In this document: positions 7,801-16,704 of the stretch, in pieces | Position numbering within the stretch: position 1 is the stretch's first letter | How the letters are laid out: each line of letters starts with the position of its first letter | Origin: CAZCQG01 sp964500775 | GTDB taxonomy: Bacteria; Campylobacterota; Campylobacteria; Campylobacterales; CAZCQG01 | NCBI GenBank assembly: GCA_964500775.1 | Contig: CAZCQG010000026.1 | Coordinates: 1-29,955, forward strand | Length of the DNA: 29,955 bases | Direction of reading: 5' to 3' | Position numbers and translations under genes: made by a program | The notes under the pieces: generated by a model | Told to the model about the DNA's origin: nothing | Databases searched by the model: none | What the model saw: only the letters and a program-made list of their open reading frames with translations

Positions 7801-10800
7801 ACTTAGCGAAGATGCGACGGTAAACGGCAAAGAGTACAAAAAAGGTGCGCAGATTCCAAAAGATGAACTCAAAGACATCAATAGATTCGCACTGAACTCA
7901 TTAGTAAAGTCGTATGAGCAAAAAATTCAAGAAAAATACGAATCGCTCAAAAATAACTTCTTGGAACAAAAGAAGAGCCTCACCGAAGAGCACGAAGAGA
8001 AATTGAGCATCCTAGAAAAAGACGACATCCTCCCAAGCGGCGTGGTAAAACTCGTAAAAATCTACGTTGCGACCAAAAGAAAGCTCAAAGTGGGCGATAA
8101 AATGGCAGGACGTCACGGGAACAAAGGTATCGTCTCTACCATCGTCCCCGAAGTCGATATGCCTTACACAAAAGACGGCGAGCCCGTTGAGATCGTTCTT
8201 AACCCGCTAGGGGTTCCTTCAAGGATGAACATCGGACAGATTCTTGAAGTGCACTTGGGACTTATCGGAAGAAGACTAGGTGATCAGATTCTAGATATTT
8301 TCGAGCAAAAACGGAATGATTTCGTAAAAGAGTTGCGAGAGAAAATCACAAATATTGCAACTGTTTCAAAAATGAAAAACGTTGTCGAATTTGTAAAAAG
8401 TCTTAGCGACGAAGATCTCGTCAAATACGCGAGAGATTGGAGCAAAGGGGTACGATTCGCTACGCCTGTATTTGAAGGGGTGAGCGACGAGGAGTTCAAG
8501 AAACTTTTCGAAATGGCAAAAATAGATACCGACGGCAAGACGGAGTTGTATGACGGAAAAACCGGCGAGAAGATGAAAGAGCGTGTCAACGTCGGCTATA
8601 TGTATATGCTCAAACTCCACCACTTGGTTGACGAGAAAGTCCACGCAAGAAGTACGGGACCTTACTCACTCGTCACACAACAACCTGTCGGCGGGAAAGC
8701 GCTATTCGGCGGTCAGAGATTCGGTGAGATGGAAGTGTGGGCGCTCGAAGCTTACGGCGCGGCGCACACCCTAAAAGAGATGCTCACCATTAAATCCGAT
8801 GACGTTGAAGGCAGGGTAAAAGCGTACAAAGCGCTTACAAGAGGGGAAAACGTACAAGAAGCAGAGATTCCGGAGACGTTCTACGTGCTTACCAAAGAAC
8901 TCCAGTCTTTGGCACTTGACGTAGCCGTTTACGGTGAAACCGAAGATGGACTTGAAGAAGTACTCATTAAAGAAGACAATAGACCGAGCGATTTTAGTTC
9001 GTTCCAATTGCGTCTCGCAAGTCCCGAAAAAGTACTTTCATGGAGTACCGGAGAGGTCAAAAAACCCGAGACTATTAACTATAGGACACTCAAACCCGAA
9101 AGAGACGGTCTTTTCTGCGCGAAAATATTCGGTCCTATCAGAGACTACGAGTGCTTATGCGGCAAGTATAAAAAGATGCGATATAAAGGTGTCGTGTGCG
9201 AGAAGTGCGGCGTTGAAGTTACTTCAAGCAAAGTACGAAGAAGTAGAATGGGTCACATTGAGCTTGTTACCCCTGTCGCACATATTTGGTACGTTAGCTC
9301 GCTTCCAAGCAGAATCGGAACGCTTCTTGGGGTGAAAATGAAAGACCTAGAGCGCGTATTGTATTATGAAGCCTATATCGTTAAAGAGTGCGGCGATGCG
9401 TTTTATGATAATGAAAACACAAAGCCGGTTCTTAAATACGATGTCTTGAACGAAGAGCAATATCAAAGCTTGAGTCAAAGATTTGACCATACGGGATTCC
9501 ATGCCGAAATGGGCGGCGAGATCGTAAAAGAGCTTTTGGCGGAACTTGATCTAATCGAGCTATTAAACAGCCTAAGAGAAGAGATAAAATCGACAAATTC
9601 CGAAGCGAAGAAAAAGACGATAGTAAAACGATTGAAAGTGGTCGAAAGCTTTATCAACTCAAACAATAAACCCGAGTGGATGATGCTTACCGTACTTCCT
9701 GTACTTCCACCGGATCTTAGACCGCTTGTTGCGCTTGATGGCGGGAAATTCGCGGTGTCCGATGTCAACGACCTTTATAGAAGGGTTATTAATAGGAATC
9801 AGCGATTGAAGCGATTGCTCGAACTTGACGCTCCTGAAATCATCGTGAGAAACGAAAAAAGGATGCTCCAAGAATCGGTAGACGCGTTATTTGATAACGG
9901 CAGGAATGCAAACGCGGTAAAAGGTGCGAATAAGCGACCGCTCAAATCACTTTCAGAGATTATCAAAGGGAAACAAGGTCGATTTAGACAAAACCTCCTC
10001 GGTAAAAGGGTTGATTTCTCGGGAAGAAGCGTTATCGTTGTCGGACCTGATTTGAGAATGGATCAATGCGGCTTGCCTAAAAATATGGCACTTGAACTTT
10101 TCAAACCGCACCTCTTGGCAAAACTCGAAGAGAAAGGGTATGCGACTACGCTCAAACAAGCCAAGAAGATGATCGAATTCAAAACGAATGAGGTTTGGGA
10201 GTGCTTGCAAGAGATCGTACAAGATTATCCGATAATGCTCAACCGTGCACCGACGCTCCATAAGCAGTCTATTCAAGCGTTCCACCCCAAACTCATCGAC
10301 GGAAAGGCTATTCAGCTACATCCGCTCGTGTGTACTGCGTTTAACGCGGACTTCGATGGTGACCAGATGGCGGTACACGTGCCGCTTAGCCAAGAGGCAA
10401 TCGCAGAGTGTAAGATATTGATGCTTAGCTCAATGAACATCTTGCTTCCTGCAACGGGGAAAGCGGTAACCGTTCCTTCGCAAGATATGGTTCTTGGAAT
10501 CTATTATCTTTCACTGGCAAAAGACGGTTGCGCGGGCGAACACAAGCTTTTTAGCAATATCGATGAGATAATGATCGCTCTAGAAAATAGATCAATAGAG
10601 ATCAATGCAAAAGTACGAACGATAGAAGAGGGCAGGGTTATCCAAACTACCGTAGGTAGGATGATTATCAAATCAATACTTCCTGATTTTGTTCCCGTAT
10701 CGTTGTGGAACAAGGTGCTCAAGAAAAAAGATGTTTCAGCACTCATCGACCACGTGTATAAAGAGGGTGGTTTGGAGTATACGGCGAGCTTCCTTGACAA

Positions 10801-13462
10801 CCTCAAAAATCTAGGTTTCAAATACGCAACGGCGGCCGGTATATCTATTTCTATTGACGACATCAAAGTGCCTACGACAAAAGTCAAAGATATTGAAGAT
10901 GCGAAAAAGAAAGTAAAAGAGATCCAAGCACAATTCGGCGCAGGTCTCCTCACCGAGCAAGAGCGATATAACAAGATCATCGACGTGTGGACGGATGTCA
11001 ACAATAAAATAGCCGGCGAGATGATGGCGATTACCGAAAACGATAAAAACGGATTTAACTCCATTTATATGATGGCAGACTCAGGTGCGAGAGGTAGTGC
11101 GGCGCAGATTAGACAGCTCTCGGGTATGCGGGGTCTTATGGCAAAACCAGACGGTACGATTATCGAGACGCCGATTATTTCAAACTTTAAAGAGGGTCTA
11201 AACGTTCTTGAATACTTTATCTCGACCCACGGTGCGAGAAAAGGTCTAGCCGATACCGCGCTTAAAACTGCAAACGCAGGGTACTTGACAAGAAAACTTA
11301 TCGACGTTTCGCAAAACGTCAAAGTCGTGACCGATGATTGCGGTACGCACGAAGGTGTAGAGATAACCGACATTACCGTCGGTGGTGAGCTTATCGAAGC
11401 GCTAGAGGAGAGAATCCTCGGACGCGTCGTCGCAGAAGATATTATTGACCCGATTACAAATGAGATTCTTATCTCCGAAGGTACGTTGATAGACGAAGAA
11501 AAAGCGAGAATCACAAAAGACGCCGGCGTAAAAAGCGTCATCATTAGAACTCCGGTAACGTGTAAAGCGGAAAAAGGTGTTTGTGCAAAATGTTATGGTG
11601 TAAACCTCGGTGAAGGAAAAATCGTTAAGCCGGGCGAAGCAGTCGGCGTTGTCGCTGCACAATCTATCGGTGAGCCGGGAACACAGCTTACGCTTAGAAC
11701 ATTCCACATCGGCGGTACTGCATCTAGGACGCAAGAAGAGAAATCGGTAAGTGCAGAGAGAGAAGGTTTTATTAGATACTACAACCTTAAGACCTATACG
11801 ACAAAAGACAACAAGCTTGTCGTAGCCAACAGAAGAAACGCGGCTGTTCTTTTGGTGGAACCAAAAATAAAAGCACCGTTTGCAGGTGAATTAAGTATTG
11901 ATACGATTCATGATGAAGTTGTGCTTACGATCAAAGGAAAAGAGACGGTTCGCTATTCGTTAAGAAAAACGGATGTTGCAAAACCTAATGAGCTAGCGGG
12001 CGTCACGGGTAAAATAGAAGGAAAACTCTACCTCCCGTATAGCGGCGGTAAAGTAGAAGCGGGCGAGAGTATCGTAGAGATAATCAAAGACGGCTGGAAC
12101 GTACCTAACAGGATACCGTATGCAAGTGAATTGAAAGTACACGACGGTGCGCCGATCACACAAAAAATCGTCGCAAAAGATAAAGGAATCGTGAAGTTCT
12201 ACAAACTCAACGGCGATCACCTTGATAGATACAAAGAGGTGAAAAAAGGCGAAGAGATAAAAGAAAAAGGGATTTTTGCCGTTATCGCGGATGAACATGA
12301 TAGAGAAGCGATACGACACTATATCGCGAGAGGTTCGATCATAGAGATAGAAGATAACTCGCACGTAGATTACACTACCGTCTTGGCTATGCCGAACAAC
12401 AACGAGCAAATCACGATAGCGGAATGGGATCCGTATTCTAACCCGACTATTTCGGAGAGCGAAGGTGTCGTGAAATTTGAAGATATTATTCCGGGGCTTA
12501 CGGCTACGGAACAAGTAGATGACCTTACGGGTCAAACAAGACTTGTTATTAACGAATATCTACCGAGCGGCAATAAGCCGACAATCGTCCTTGCTACTAA
12601 GAGCGGTGAGCTAGTGCGTTATACGCTTGACCCGAAAACGGCGATATTCGTACAAGACGGTGCAGAAGTAGGTATTGCGGACGTGTTGGCAAAAACACCG
12701 AAAGCGCTTGTTAAATCAAGAGATATTACCGGAGGTCTTCCAAGGGTTTCTGAACTCTTTGAAGCGAGACGACCGAAGAATCCGGCTATCCTCTCTGAGA
12801 CTGACGGGGTAGTGAGCTTCGGCAAACCGCTTCGAGGAAAAGACCGTGTCCTTGTTACGGCGGAAGACGGCAGAGTGAGTGAATATCTCATCGACAAATC
12901 AAGACAAATCCTCGTCCATAACGGCGAATTTGTCCATGCAGGTGAGCGCATCAGTGACGGTGCGGCATCAAGCCACGACATCTTGAGAATCTCAGGTGAA
13001 AAAGCACTCCATAGTTATGTCATCAACGAAGTACAGCAAGTGTATCGAAGACAAGGGGTTGCGATAGCGGATAAGCATATCGAGATCATCGTATCTCAAA
13101 TGCTTAGACAAGTGAAGATTATCGATAGCGGTGATACGAAGTTTATCGAAGGTGATCTCATTAGTAAACGATTATTCAAAGAAGAAAACGAAAAAATTAT
13201 GAAATTAGGCGGCGAGCCTGCGATAGCGGAACCTGTGCTCTTAGGTATCACGAGAGCTGCGATTAGTTCTGATTCGATTATTTCTGCGGCATCGTTCCAA
13301 GAGACGACAAAAGTACTCACCGAAGCGAGTATCGCAGGAAAAATGGACTTCTTGGAAGATCTAAAAGAGAACGTCGTACTCGGTAGAATGATACCGGTGG
13401 GTACGGGAATCTACAAAAATACCAAGATACGTCTCAAAGAAGAAGAGGTAGAAGTAGAGTAA
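4817..13462 (+). CDS. rpoBC: Fused RNA polymerase beta-beta' subunit
   Basis: This single 2881-residue frame encodes both catalytic subunits of bacterial RNA polymerase. The beta part covers about residues 1-1371. It includes the rifampicin region (GGQLSQFMDQTNPLSEITHK) with the usual susceptible residues and the beta signature GDKMAGRHGNKG, and ends near FYVLTKELQSLALDV. A short acidic linker (about 1372-1395) leads into beta', which starts at LASPEKVLSWSTGEVKKPE. The beta' part has the N-terminal zinc ribbon (Cys1446, 1448, 1461, 1464), the catalytic magnesium motif NADFDGD at 1843-1849 and a second zinc cluster with CAKC. Shine-Dalgarno AGAGG at 4806-4810. Fused rpoBC is known from Helicobacter and Wolinella, so this is a strong lineage marker. 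No internal stop or frameshift is seen. Confidence 0.99.
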   Translation: MPTTLKSGNRLRVDFTKIDQNIQVPNLLQLQRNSYDTFIGATGDDNSGIQKVFKSIFPIHDAQNRITLEYAGCEYGKPKYTVREAMERGLTYSIPLKIKVRLVLWERDEKTGEKLGVKDIKEQSIFIREIPLMTDRTSFIINGVERVVVNQLHRSPGVIFKEEESNTSSSKLVYTGQIIPDRGSWLYFEYDAKDVLYVRINKRRKVPVTILFRALGYSKQDIIKMFYPILNIKAVDNKFLIPFNPDDFVGRLEFDLKDENGELIVAAGKRLTAKKAKSLLESGIKFIEYPLETLLDRCLATPIYNMESGEVIYDTLTQLDEGKLKKILENGITEFEIANDIATGVDRSIINSFLADNESIKLLKQTEKIEDENDLASIRIYKVMRPGEPVTRDAAKIFVQQLFFDSERYDLTKVGRMKMNHKLGLKVPEYVTVLTYEDIVKTVKYLVKVKNGQGQIDDRDHLGNRRIRAIGELLANELHTGLVKMQKAIRDKLTTMSGALDELMPHDLINSKMITTTILEFFTGGQLSQFMDQTNPLSEITHKRRLSALGEGGLVKERAGFEVRDVHPTHYGRICPVETPEGQNIGLINTLSTYAKVNDLGFIEAPYKKVDNGKVTDEIVYLTATQEEGLVIAPASTKLNTEGGIKEDLIEARINGEIILTEKAKVNLIDLSPRMVVGVAASLIPFLEHDDANRALMGSNMQRQAVPLLRTSAPMVGTGIEKIVARDSWEAIKAERGGIVEKVDAKSVYILGEDEEGAFIDHYSLQKNLRTNQNTSFSQYPIVKKGEAIEAGQVLADGPNMDNGELALGKNIRVAFMPWNGYNFEDAIVVSEKIIKDDTFTSVHIYEKELEARELKHGVEEVTRDIPNVREEELVHLDDSGIIKIGTYVKPGMILVGKVSPKGEVKPTPEERLLRAIFGEKAGHVVNKSLYCPPSLEGIVVDVKIFTKKGYEKDQRSVDSYEVEKNKLDLEHHDKLIMLDREEMLRVTSLLSKAKLSEDATVNGKEYKKGAQIPKDELKDINRFALNSLVKSYEQKIQEKYESLKNNFLEQKKSLTEEHEEKLSILEKDDILPSGVVKLVKIYVATKRKLKVGDKMAGRHGNKGIVSTIVPEVDMPYTKDGEPVEIVLNPLGVPSRMNIGQILEVHLGLIGRRLGDQILDIFEQKRNDFVKELREKITNIATVSKMKNVVEFVKSLSDEDLVKYARDWSKGVRFATPVFEGVSDEEFKKLFEMAKIDTDGKTELYDGKTGEKMKERVNVGYMYMLKLHHLVDEKVHARSTGPYSLVTQQPVGGKALFGGQRFGEMEVWALEAYGAAHTLKEMLTIKSDDVEGRVKAYKALTRGENVQEAEIPETFYVLTKELQSLALDVAVYGETEDGLEEVLIKEDNRPSDFSSFQLRLASPEKVLSWSTGEVKKPETINYRTLKPERDGLFCAKIFGPIRDYECLCGKYKKMRYKGVVCEKCGVEVTSSKVRRSRMGHIELVTPVAHIWYVSSLPSRIGTLLGVKMKDLERVLYYEAYIVKECGDAFYDNENTKPVLKYDVLNEEQYQSLSQRFDHTGFHAEMGGEIVKELLAELDLIELLNSLREEIKSTNSEAKKKTIVKRLKVVESFINSNNKPEWMMLTVLPVLPPDLRPLVALDGGKFAVSDVNDLYRRVINRNQRLKRLLELDAPEIIVRNEKRMLQESVDALFDNGRNANAVKGANKRPLKSLSEIIKGKQGRFRQNLLGKRVDFSGRSVIVVGPDLRMDQCGLPKNMALELFKPHLLAKLEEKGYATTLKQAKKMIEFKTNEVWECLQEIVQDYPIMLNRAPTLHKQSIQAFHPKLIDGKAIQLHPLVCTAFNADFDGDQMAVHVPLSQEAIAECKILMLSSMNILLPATGKAVTVPSQDMVLGIYYLSLAKDGCAGEHKLFSNIDEIMIALENRSIEINAKVRTIEEGRVIQTTVGRMIIKSILPDFVPVSLWNKVLKKKDVSALIDHVYKEGGLEYTASFLDNLKNLGFKYATAAGISISIDDIKVPTTKVKDIEDAKKKVKEIQAQFGAGLLTEQERYNKIIDVWTDVNNKIAGEMMAITENDKNGFNSIYMMADSGARGSAAQIRQLSGMRGLMAKPDGTIIETPIISNFKEGLNVLEYFISTHGARKGLADTALKTANAGYLTRKLIDVSQNVKVVTDDCGTHEGVEITDITVGGELIEALEERILGRVVAEDIIDPITNEILISEGTLIDEEKARITKDAGVKSVIIRTPVTCKAEKGVCAKCYGVNLGEGKIVKPGEAVGVVAAQSIGEPGTQLTLRTFHIGGTASRTQEEKSVSAEREGFIRYYNLKTYTTKDNKLVVANRRNAAVLLVEPKIKAPFAGELSIDTIHDEVVLTIKGKETVRYSLRKTDVAKPNELAGVTGKIEGKLYLPYSGGKVEAGESIVEIIKDGWNVPNRIPYASELKVHDGAPITQKIVAKDKGIVKFYKLNGDHLDRYKEVKKGEEIKEKGIFAVIADEHDREAIRHYIARGSIIEIEDNSHVDYTTVLAMPNNNEQITIAEWDPYSNPTISESEGVVKFEDIIPGLTATEQVDDLTGQTRLVINEYLPSGNKPTIVLATKSGELVRYTLDPKTAIFVQDGAEVGIADVLAKTPKALVKSRDITGGLPRVSELFEARRPKNPAILSETDGVVSFGKPLRGKDRVLVTAEDGRVSEYLIDKSRQILVHNGEFVHAGERISDGAASSHDILRISGEKALHSYVINEVQQVYRRQGVAIADKHIEIIVSQMLRQVKIIDSGDTKFIEGDLISKRLFKEENEKIMKLGGEPAIAEPVLLGITRAAISSDSIISAASFQETTKVLTEASIAGKMDFLEDLKENVVLGRMIPVGTGIYKNTKIRLKEEEVEVE

Positions 13463-13471
13463 GTAGCGTCT

Positions 13472-13497
13472 AGGCGGGATTATTATTAATCTCGCCT
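13472..13497 (+). terminator. Hairpin after rpoBC
   Basis: AGGCGGGATTA (13472-13482) pairs over its whole length, with one G-U, with TAATCTCGCCT (13487-13497) around loop TTAT. Only a weak T-tract follows (TAAGTT), so termination may be partial. It lies between rpoBC and the rpsL promoter region and marks the boundary between the polymerase and streptomycin operons. Confidence 0.65.
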
Positions 13498-13528
13498 TAA
13501 GTTAAGCGAAAAAAAAGAATGATTTTAC

Positions 13529-13534
13529 TATAAT
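13529..13534 (+). promoter_or_regulatory. Putative -10 box for rpsL-rpsG-fusA
   Basis: A perfect TATAAT lies 42 bases upstream of the rpsL start and just after the rpoBC hairpin, which suggests that the str genes have their own vegetative promoter. The upstream stretch is A-rich (an A8 run at 13509-13516) without a recognisable -35, in keeping with Campylobacterota promoters. Confidence 0.6.
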
Positions 13535-13576
13535 TCGCTCCATTTTTATGAAAAAACTATTTTTTAAGGAAGATAA

Positions 13577-13984
13577 GTGCCAACCATTAACCAACTAGTA
13601 AGACACGAGAGGAAGAAGATCGTAAAAAAATCTAAATCTCCAGCACTCGTAAACTGCCCCCAAAGAAGAGGCGTTTGCACGAGAGTTTATACCACTACGC
13701 CGAAAAAACCAAACTCGGCTTTAAGAAAAGTTGCAAAAGTAAGATTAACAAGCGGATTTGAAGTTATTAGCTATATTCCGGGCGAAGGACACAACCTCCA
13801 AGAGCACAGTATCGTACTCATAAGAGGCGGTAGGGTAAAAGACTTACCGGGTGTGAAATATCACATTATTAGAGGTGCGCTCGATACAGCAGGTGTACAA
13901 AAAAGAACGGTATCTAGATCTAAATACGGTACAAAAAAACCTAAACCCGGTCAAGCAGCAGCTCCAACCGGCAAAAAGAAATAA
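13577..13984 (+). CDS. rpsL: 30S ribosomal protein S12
   Basis: S12 lies at the decoding centre and affects accuracy. The 135-residue protein starts at GTG, with the sequence PTINQLVRHERKK matching the family start exactly and AAGGA (13567-13571) as Shine-Dalgarno. The decoding loops TTPKKPNSALRKVAKV and GGRVKDLPGVKYH are present with the lysines that are altered in streptomycin-resistant mutants, so it looks wild type. The aspartate of VKDLPG is the residue methylthiolated by RimO in E. coli. The C-terminal tail is lysine- and alanine-rich and slightly long. rpsG follows 15 bases downstream. Confidence 0.99.
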   Translation: MPTINQLVRHERKKIVKKSKSPALVNCPQRRGVCTRVYTTTPKKPNSALRKVAKVRLTSGFEVISYIPGEGHNLQEHSIVLIRGGRVKDLPGVKYHIIRGALDTAGVQKRTVSRSKYGTKKPKPGQAAAPTGKKK

Positions 13985-13999
13985 TTGAAGGAACTATAA

Positions 14000-14467
14000 A
14001 TGAGAAGAAGAAGAGCCCCAGTCAGACCCGTACTCGAAGATCCGGTATACAGCAGTACAACGATCACGAGATTTGTCAATAAGCTAATGTATGACGGCAA
14101 AAAGAGTGTTGCACAAAAAGTAATTTACGGTGCATTAGAGAGAATTGAGCAAAAAACAAAAGAAAAAGGGATTGAGATTTTCAATAAAGCCCTTGATAAC
14201 GTAAAACCTATGGTCGAAGTGAAAGCTAGAAGAGTCGGCGGTGCGACATATCAAGTACCTATGGAAGTAAGAAGCGCTAGACAACTTTCGCTCTCTATCA
14301 GATGGCTTATCGACGCTGCAAGAAAAAGAAATGAAAGAACGATGATGGATAGACTTGCAGGCGAGCTTAGTGATGCGGCAAACGAAAGAGGATCAGCATT
14401 TAAGAAAAAAGAAGATACCCATAAAATGGCAGAAGCCAACAAGGCATTCGCACATTATAGATGGTAA
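14000..14467 (+). CDS. rpsG: 30S ribosomal protein S7
   Basis: S7 nucleates assembly of the head of the small subunit and contacts E-site tRNA. The 155-residue product begins MRRRRAPVRPVLEDPVY and carries the conserved GGATYQVPMEVRSARQLSLS and RWLIDAARKR segments, ending AFAHYRW as in the family. Shine-Dalgarno AAGGA at 13988-13992 supports the ATG. It sits between rpsL and fusA in the classic str order, where S7 is often the autogenous repressor. Confidence 0.99.
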   Translation: MRRRRAPVRPVLEDPVYSSTTITRFVNKLMYDGKKSVAQKVIYGALERIEQKTKEKGIEIFNKALDNVKPMVEVKARRVGGATYQVPMEVRSARQLSLSIRWLIDAARKRNERTMMDRLAGELSDAANERGSAFKKKEDTHKMAEANKAFAHYRW

Positions 14468-14515
14468 TAATCTTTATATAAAATTATCAAAATATATTTT
14501 TAGAGGAATAACCGA

Positions 14516-16597
14516 ATGGCCAGAAAGACCCCGATAAACAAAGTGAGAAATATTGGTATCGCCGCGCACATTGATGCGGGAAAGACAACCACGACAGAGA
14601 GAATATTATTTTATACCGGCGTATCGCATAAAATAGGCGAGGTGCATGACGGTGCCGCCACTATGGACTGGATGGAGCAAGAAAAAGAGCGTGGAATCAC
14701 CATTACTTCTGCTGCGACGACTTGTTTTTGGGGAGAAACTCAGATAAACATTATCGACACTCCGGGACACGTTGACTTTACAATCGAAGTTGAAAGGTCT
14801 ATGAGGGTACTTGACGGTGCCGTTGCCGTATTTTGTTCGGTAGGCGGTGTTCAACCGCAATCTGAAACAGTATGGAGACAAGCCAATAAGTATGGTGTTC
14901 CTAGACTTGTATTCGTAAATAAAATGGACAGAATCGGTGCAGATTTTTATTCAGTTGAAAATCAAATCAAAGAGAGATTGGCTGCAAACCCGATTCCATT
15001 GCAAATCCCTATCGGTGCAGAAGATGCGTTCAAGGGTGTAATTGACTTAGTAGAAATGAAAGCCATCGTTTGGAATGACGAATCTATGGGTGCTAAATAT
15101 GACGTAGAAGAGATTCCTGCGGAACTAGTCGAAAAAGCAAAACAATATAGAGAAAAAATGATCGAGGCTGCTGCTGAGCAAGACGAAGTTTTGATGGAGA
15201 AATATCTCGAAGGCGGAGAGCTTACAAACGACGAGATCAAAAAAGGAATCAAGATCGGTTGTATCAATATGAGCATCATTCCGATGCTATGCGGTACGGC
15301 ATTTAAAAACAAAGGTGTTCAGACATTACTAGATGCAGTCGTCACCTATCTTCCGAACCCTACCGAAGTTGCAGACATAAAAGGTACGGATATTAATGAT
15401 GCAGAAAAGACGATAAAAGTTGATTCTACCGAAAACGGACCACTTGCAGGTCTTGCATTTAAAATCATGACCGACCCGTTTGTGGGGCAGTTGACATTCG
15501 TAAGACTCTATAGGGGCGTCCTAGAGAGCGGTACATATGTTATGAACTCTACAAAAGGGAAAAAAGAGAGAGTAGGTCGTCTTTTAAAAATGCATGCAAA
15601 TAAAAGAGAAGAGATAAAAGAAGCCTATGCCGGTGAGATATGCGCTATCGTCGGTCTAAAAGATACATTGACGGGTGATACCGTATGTGATGAGAAAGCT
15701 CCGGTAATACTTGAAAGAATGGAGTTCCCTGATCCGGTTATCTCTATTGCGGTTGAGCCAAAAACAAAAGCAGACCAAGAGAAAATGTCTCTTGCCCTTG
15801 CGAAACTCGCCGAAGAAGATCCAAGCTTTAGAGTTTGGACCGATGAAGAGACGGGTCAAACGATTATTGCGGGTATGGGTGAACTCCACCTTGAGATTAT
15901 CGTTGATAGGCTCAAAAGAGAATTCAAAGTCGAAGCAGAGATCGGACAGCCGCAAGTTGCATACAGAGAAACTATCAAGAAGATGGTTACTAAAGAGCAC
16001 AAATATGCAAAACAATCAGGCGGTAGAGGTCAGTACGGTCACGTATTTATCAACCTTATGCCTGCAGAACCGGGCGAAGGATATTCATTTGTAAATAAAG
16101 TAACAGGCGGTGTTATTCCTAAAGAGTATATCCCTGCAGTTGATAAAGGTATCCAAGAAGCGCTTCAAAACGGCGTACTTGCAGGTTATCCGGTAGTGGA
16201 TGTCAAAGTAGAACTTTTTGACGGTAGCTACCACGATGTCGACTCCTCTGAAATGGCGTTTAAGATTGCAGGATCTATGGCGTTTAAAGAAGCGGCAAGA
16301 GAAGCAAACCCTATTATACTAGAGCCTTTGATGAAAGTCGAAGTCGAAGTCCCTGAAGATTATATGGGTGATGTTATCGGTGACTTAAATAGAAGAAGAG
16401 GACAGGTAAACTCTATGGGTGATAGAACAGGCGTAAAAATTATCAACGCTTTTGTTCCGCTCTCTGAAATGTTCGGATACTCAACAGACCTTAGATCTGC
16501 TACGCAAGGAAGAGGTACATATTCTATGGAGTTTGATCACTACAGCGAAGTGCCTTCAAACATAGCAAAAGAGATCGTTGAAAAAAGAAAGGGTTAA
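14516..16597 (+). CDS. fusA: Translation elongation factor G
   Basis: EF-G is the GTPase that drives tRNA-mRNA translocation and, with RRF, ribosome recycling. The 693-residue product has the full family length. It has G1 AHIDAGKTTTTE, switch I RGITI, G3 DTPGHVDF and G4 NKMDRIG in domain I; domain II follows (FVRLYRGVLESGTY), and domains III-V include the loop GGRGQYGHVFI. Shine-Dalgarno AGAGGAA at 14502-14508. tuf is not next to it but 16 kb upstream in this window, so the str operon here is rpsL-rpsG-fusA only. A palindrome covers the stop codon. Confidence 0.99.
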   Translation: MARKTPINKVRNIGIAAHIDAGKTTTTERILFYTGVSHKIGEVHDGAATMDWMEQEKERGITITSAATTCFWGETQINIIDTPGHVDFTIEVERSMRVLDGAVAVFCSVGGVQPQSETVWRQANKYGVPRLVFVNKMDRIGADFYSVENQIKERLAANPIPLQIPIGAEDAFKGVIDLVEMKAIVWNDESMGAKYDVEEIPAELVEKAKQYREKMIEAAAEQDEVLMEKYLEGGELTNDEIKKGIKIGCINMSIIPMLCGTAFKNKGVQTLLDAVVTYLPNPTEVADIKGTDINDAEKTIKVDSTENGPLAGLAFKIMTDPFVGQLTFVRLYRGVLESGTYVMNSTKGKKERVGRLLKMHANKREEIKEAYAGEICAIVGLKDTLTGDTVCDEKAPVILERMEFPDPVISIAVEPKTKADQEKMSLALAKLAEEDPSFRVWTDEETGQTIIAGMGELHLEIIVDRLKREFKVEAEIGQPQVAYRETIKKMVTKEHKYAKQSGGRGQYGHVFINLMPAEPGEGYSFVNKVTGGVIPKEYIPAVDKGIQEALQNGVLAGYPVVDVKVELFDGSYHDVDSSEMAFKIAGSMAFKEAAREANPIILEPLMKVEVEVPEDYMGDVIGDLNRRRGQVNSMGDRTGVKIINAFVPLSEMFGYSTDLRSATQGRGTYSMEFDHYSEVPSNIAKEIVEKRKG

Positions 16598-16608
16598 CCC
16601 TTTCTTTT
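16583..16608 (+). terminator. Palindromic terminator overlapping the fusA stop
   Basis: The 26 bases are a perfect palindrome: AAAAGAAAGGG (16583-16593), loop TTAA (16594-16597), CCCTTTCTTTT (16598-16608). The 3' arm supplies its own U-rich end. The fusA stop TAA is at 16595-16597, inside the loop. tRNA-Arg starts 16 bases beyond it with no room for a separate promoter, so read-through or processing must supply that tRNA. Confidence 0.65.
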
Positions 16609-16624
16609 CCAACTAGCTACATTT

Positions 16625-16701
16625 GTCCCCGTAGCTCAGCTGGATAGAGCACACGATTCCTAATCGTGAGGTCGTGGGTTCGAATCCCGCCGAGGACACC
16701 A
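16625..16701 (+). tRNA. tRNA-Arg (anticodon CCU)
   Basis: This 77-base cloverleaf has anticodon stem CACGA/TCGTG, loop TTCCTAA with anticodon CCT reading AGG, T loop TTCGAAT and encoded CCA at 16699-16701. The acceptor stem GTCCCCG/CGAGGAC contains a C-A mismatch at the fifth pair. The gene is only 27 bases after fusA, and its 3' end is three bases from the stop codon of the convergent HsdM-HsdS-like gene. Confidence 0.95.
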
Positions 16702-16704
16702 CTT

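Noticed and set aside
5876..12535. Several open frames of 100-186 codons on the minus strand inside rpoBC
   Set aside because: They overlap a highly conserved gene in antisense, have no ribosome binding signal or recognisable motifs, and arise from its codon bias.
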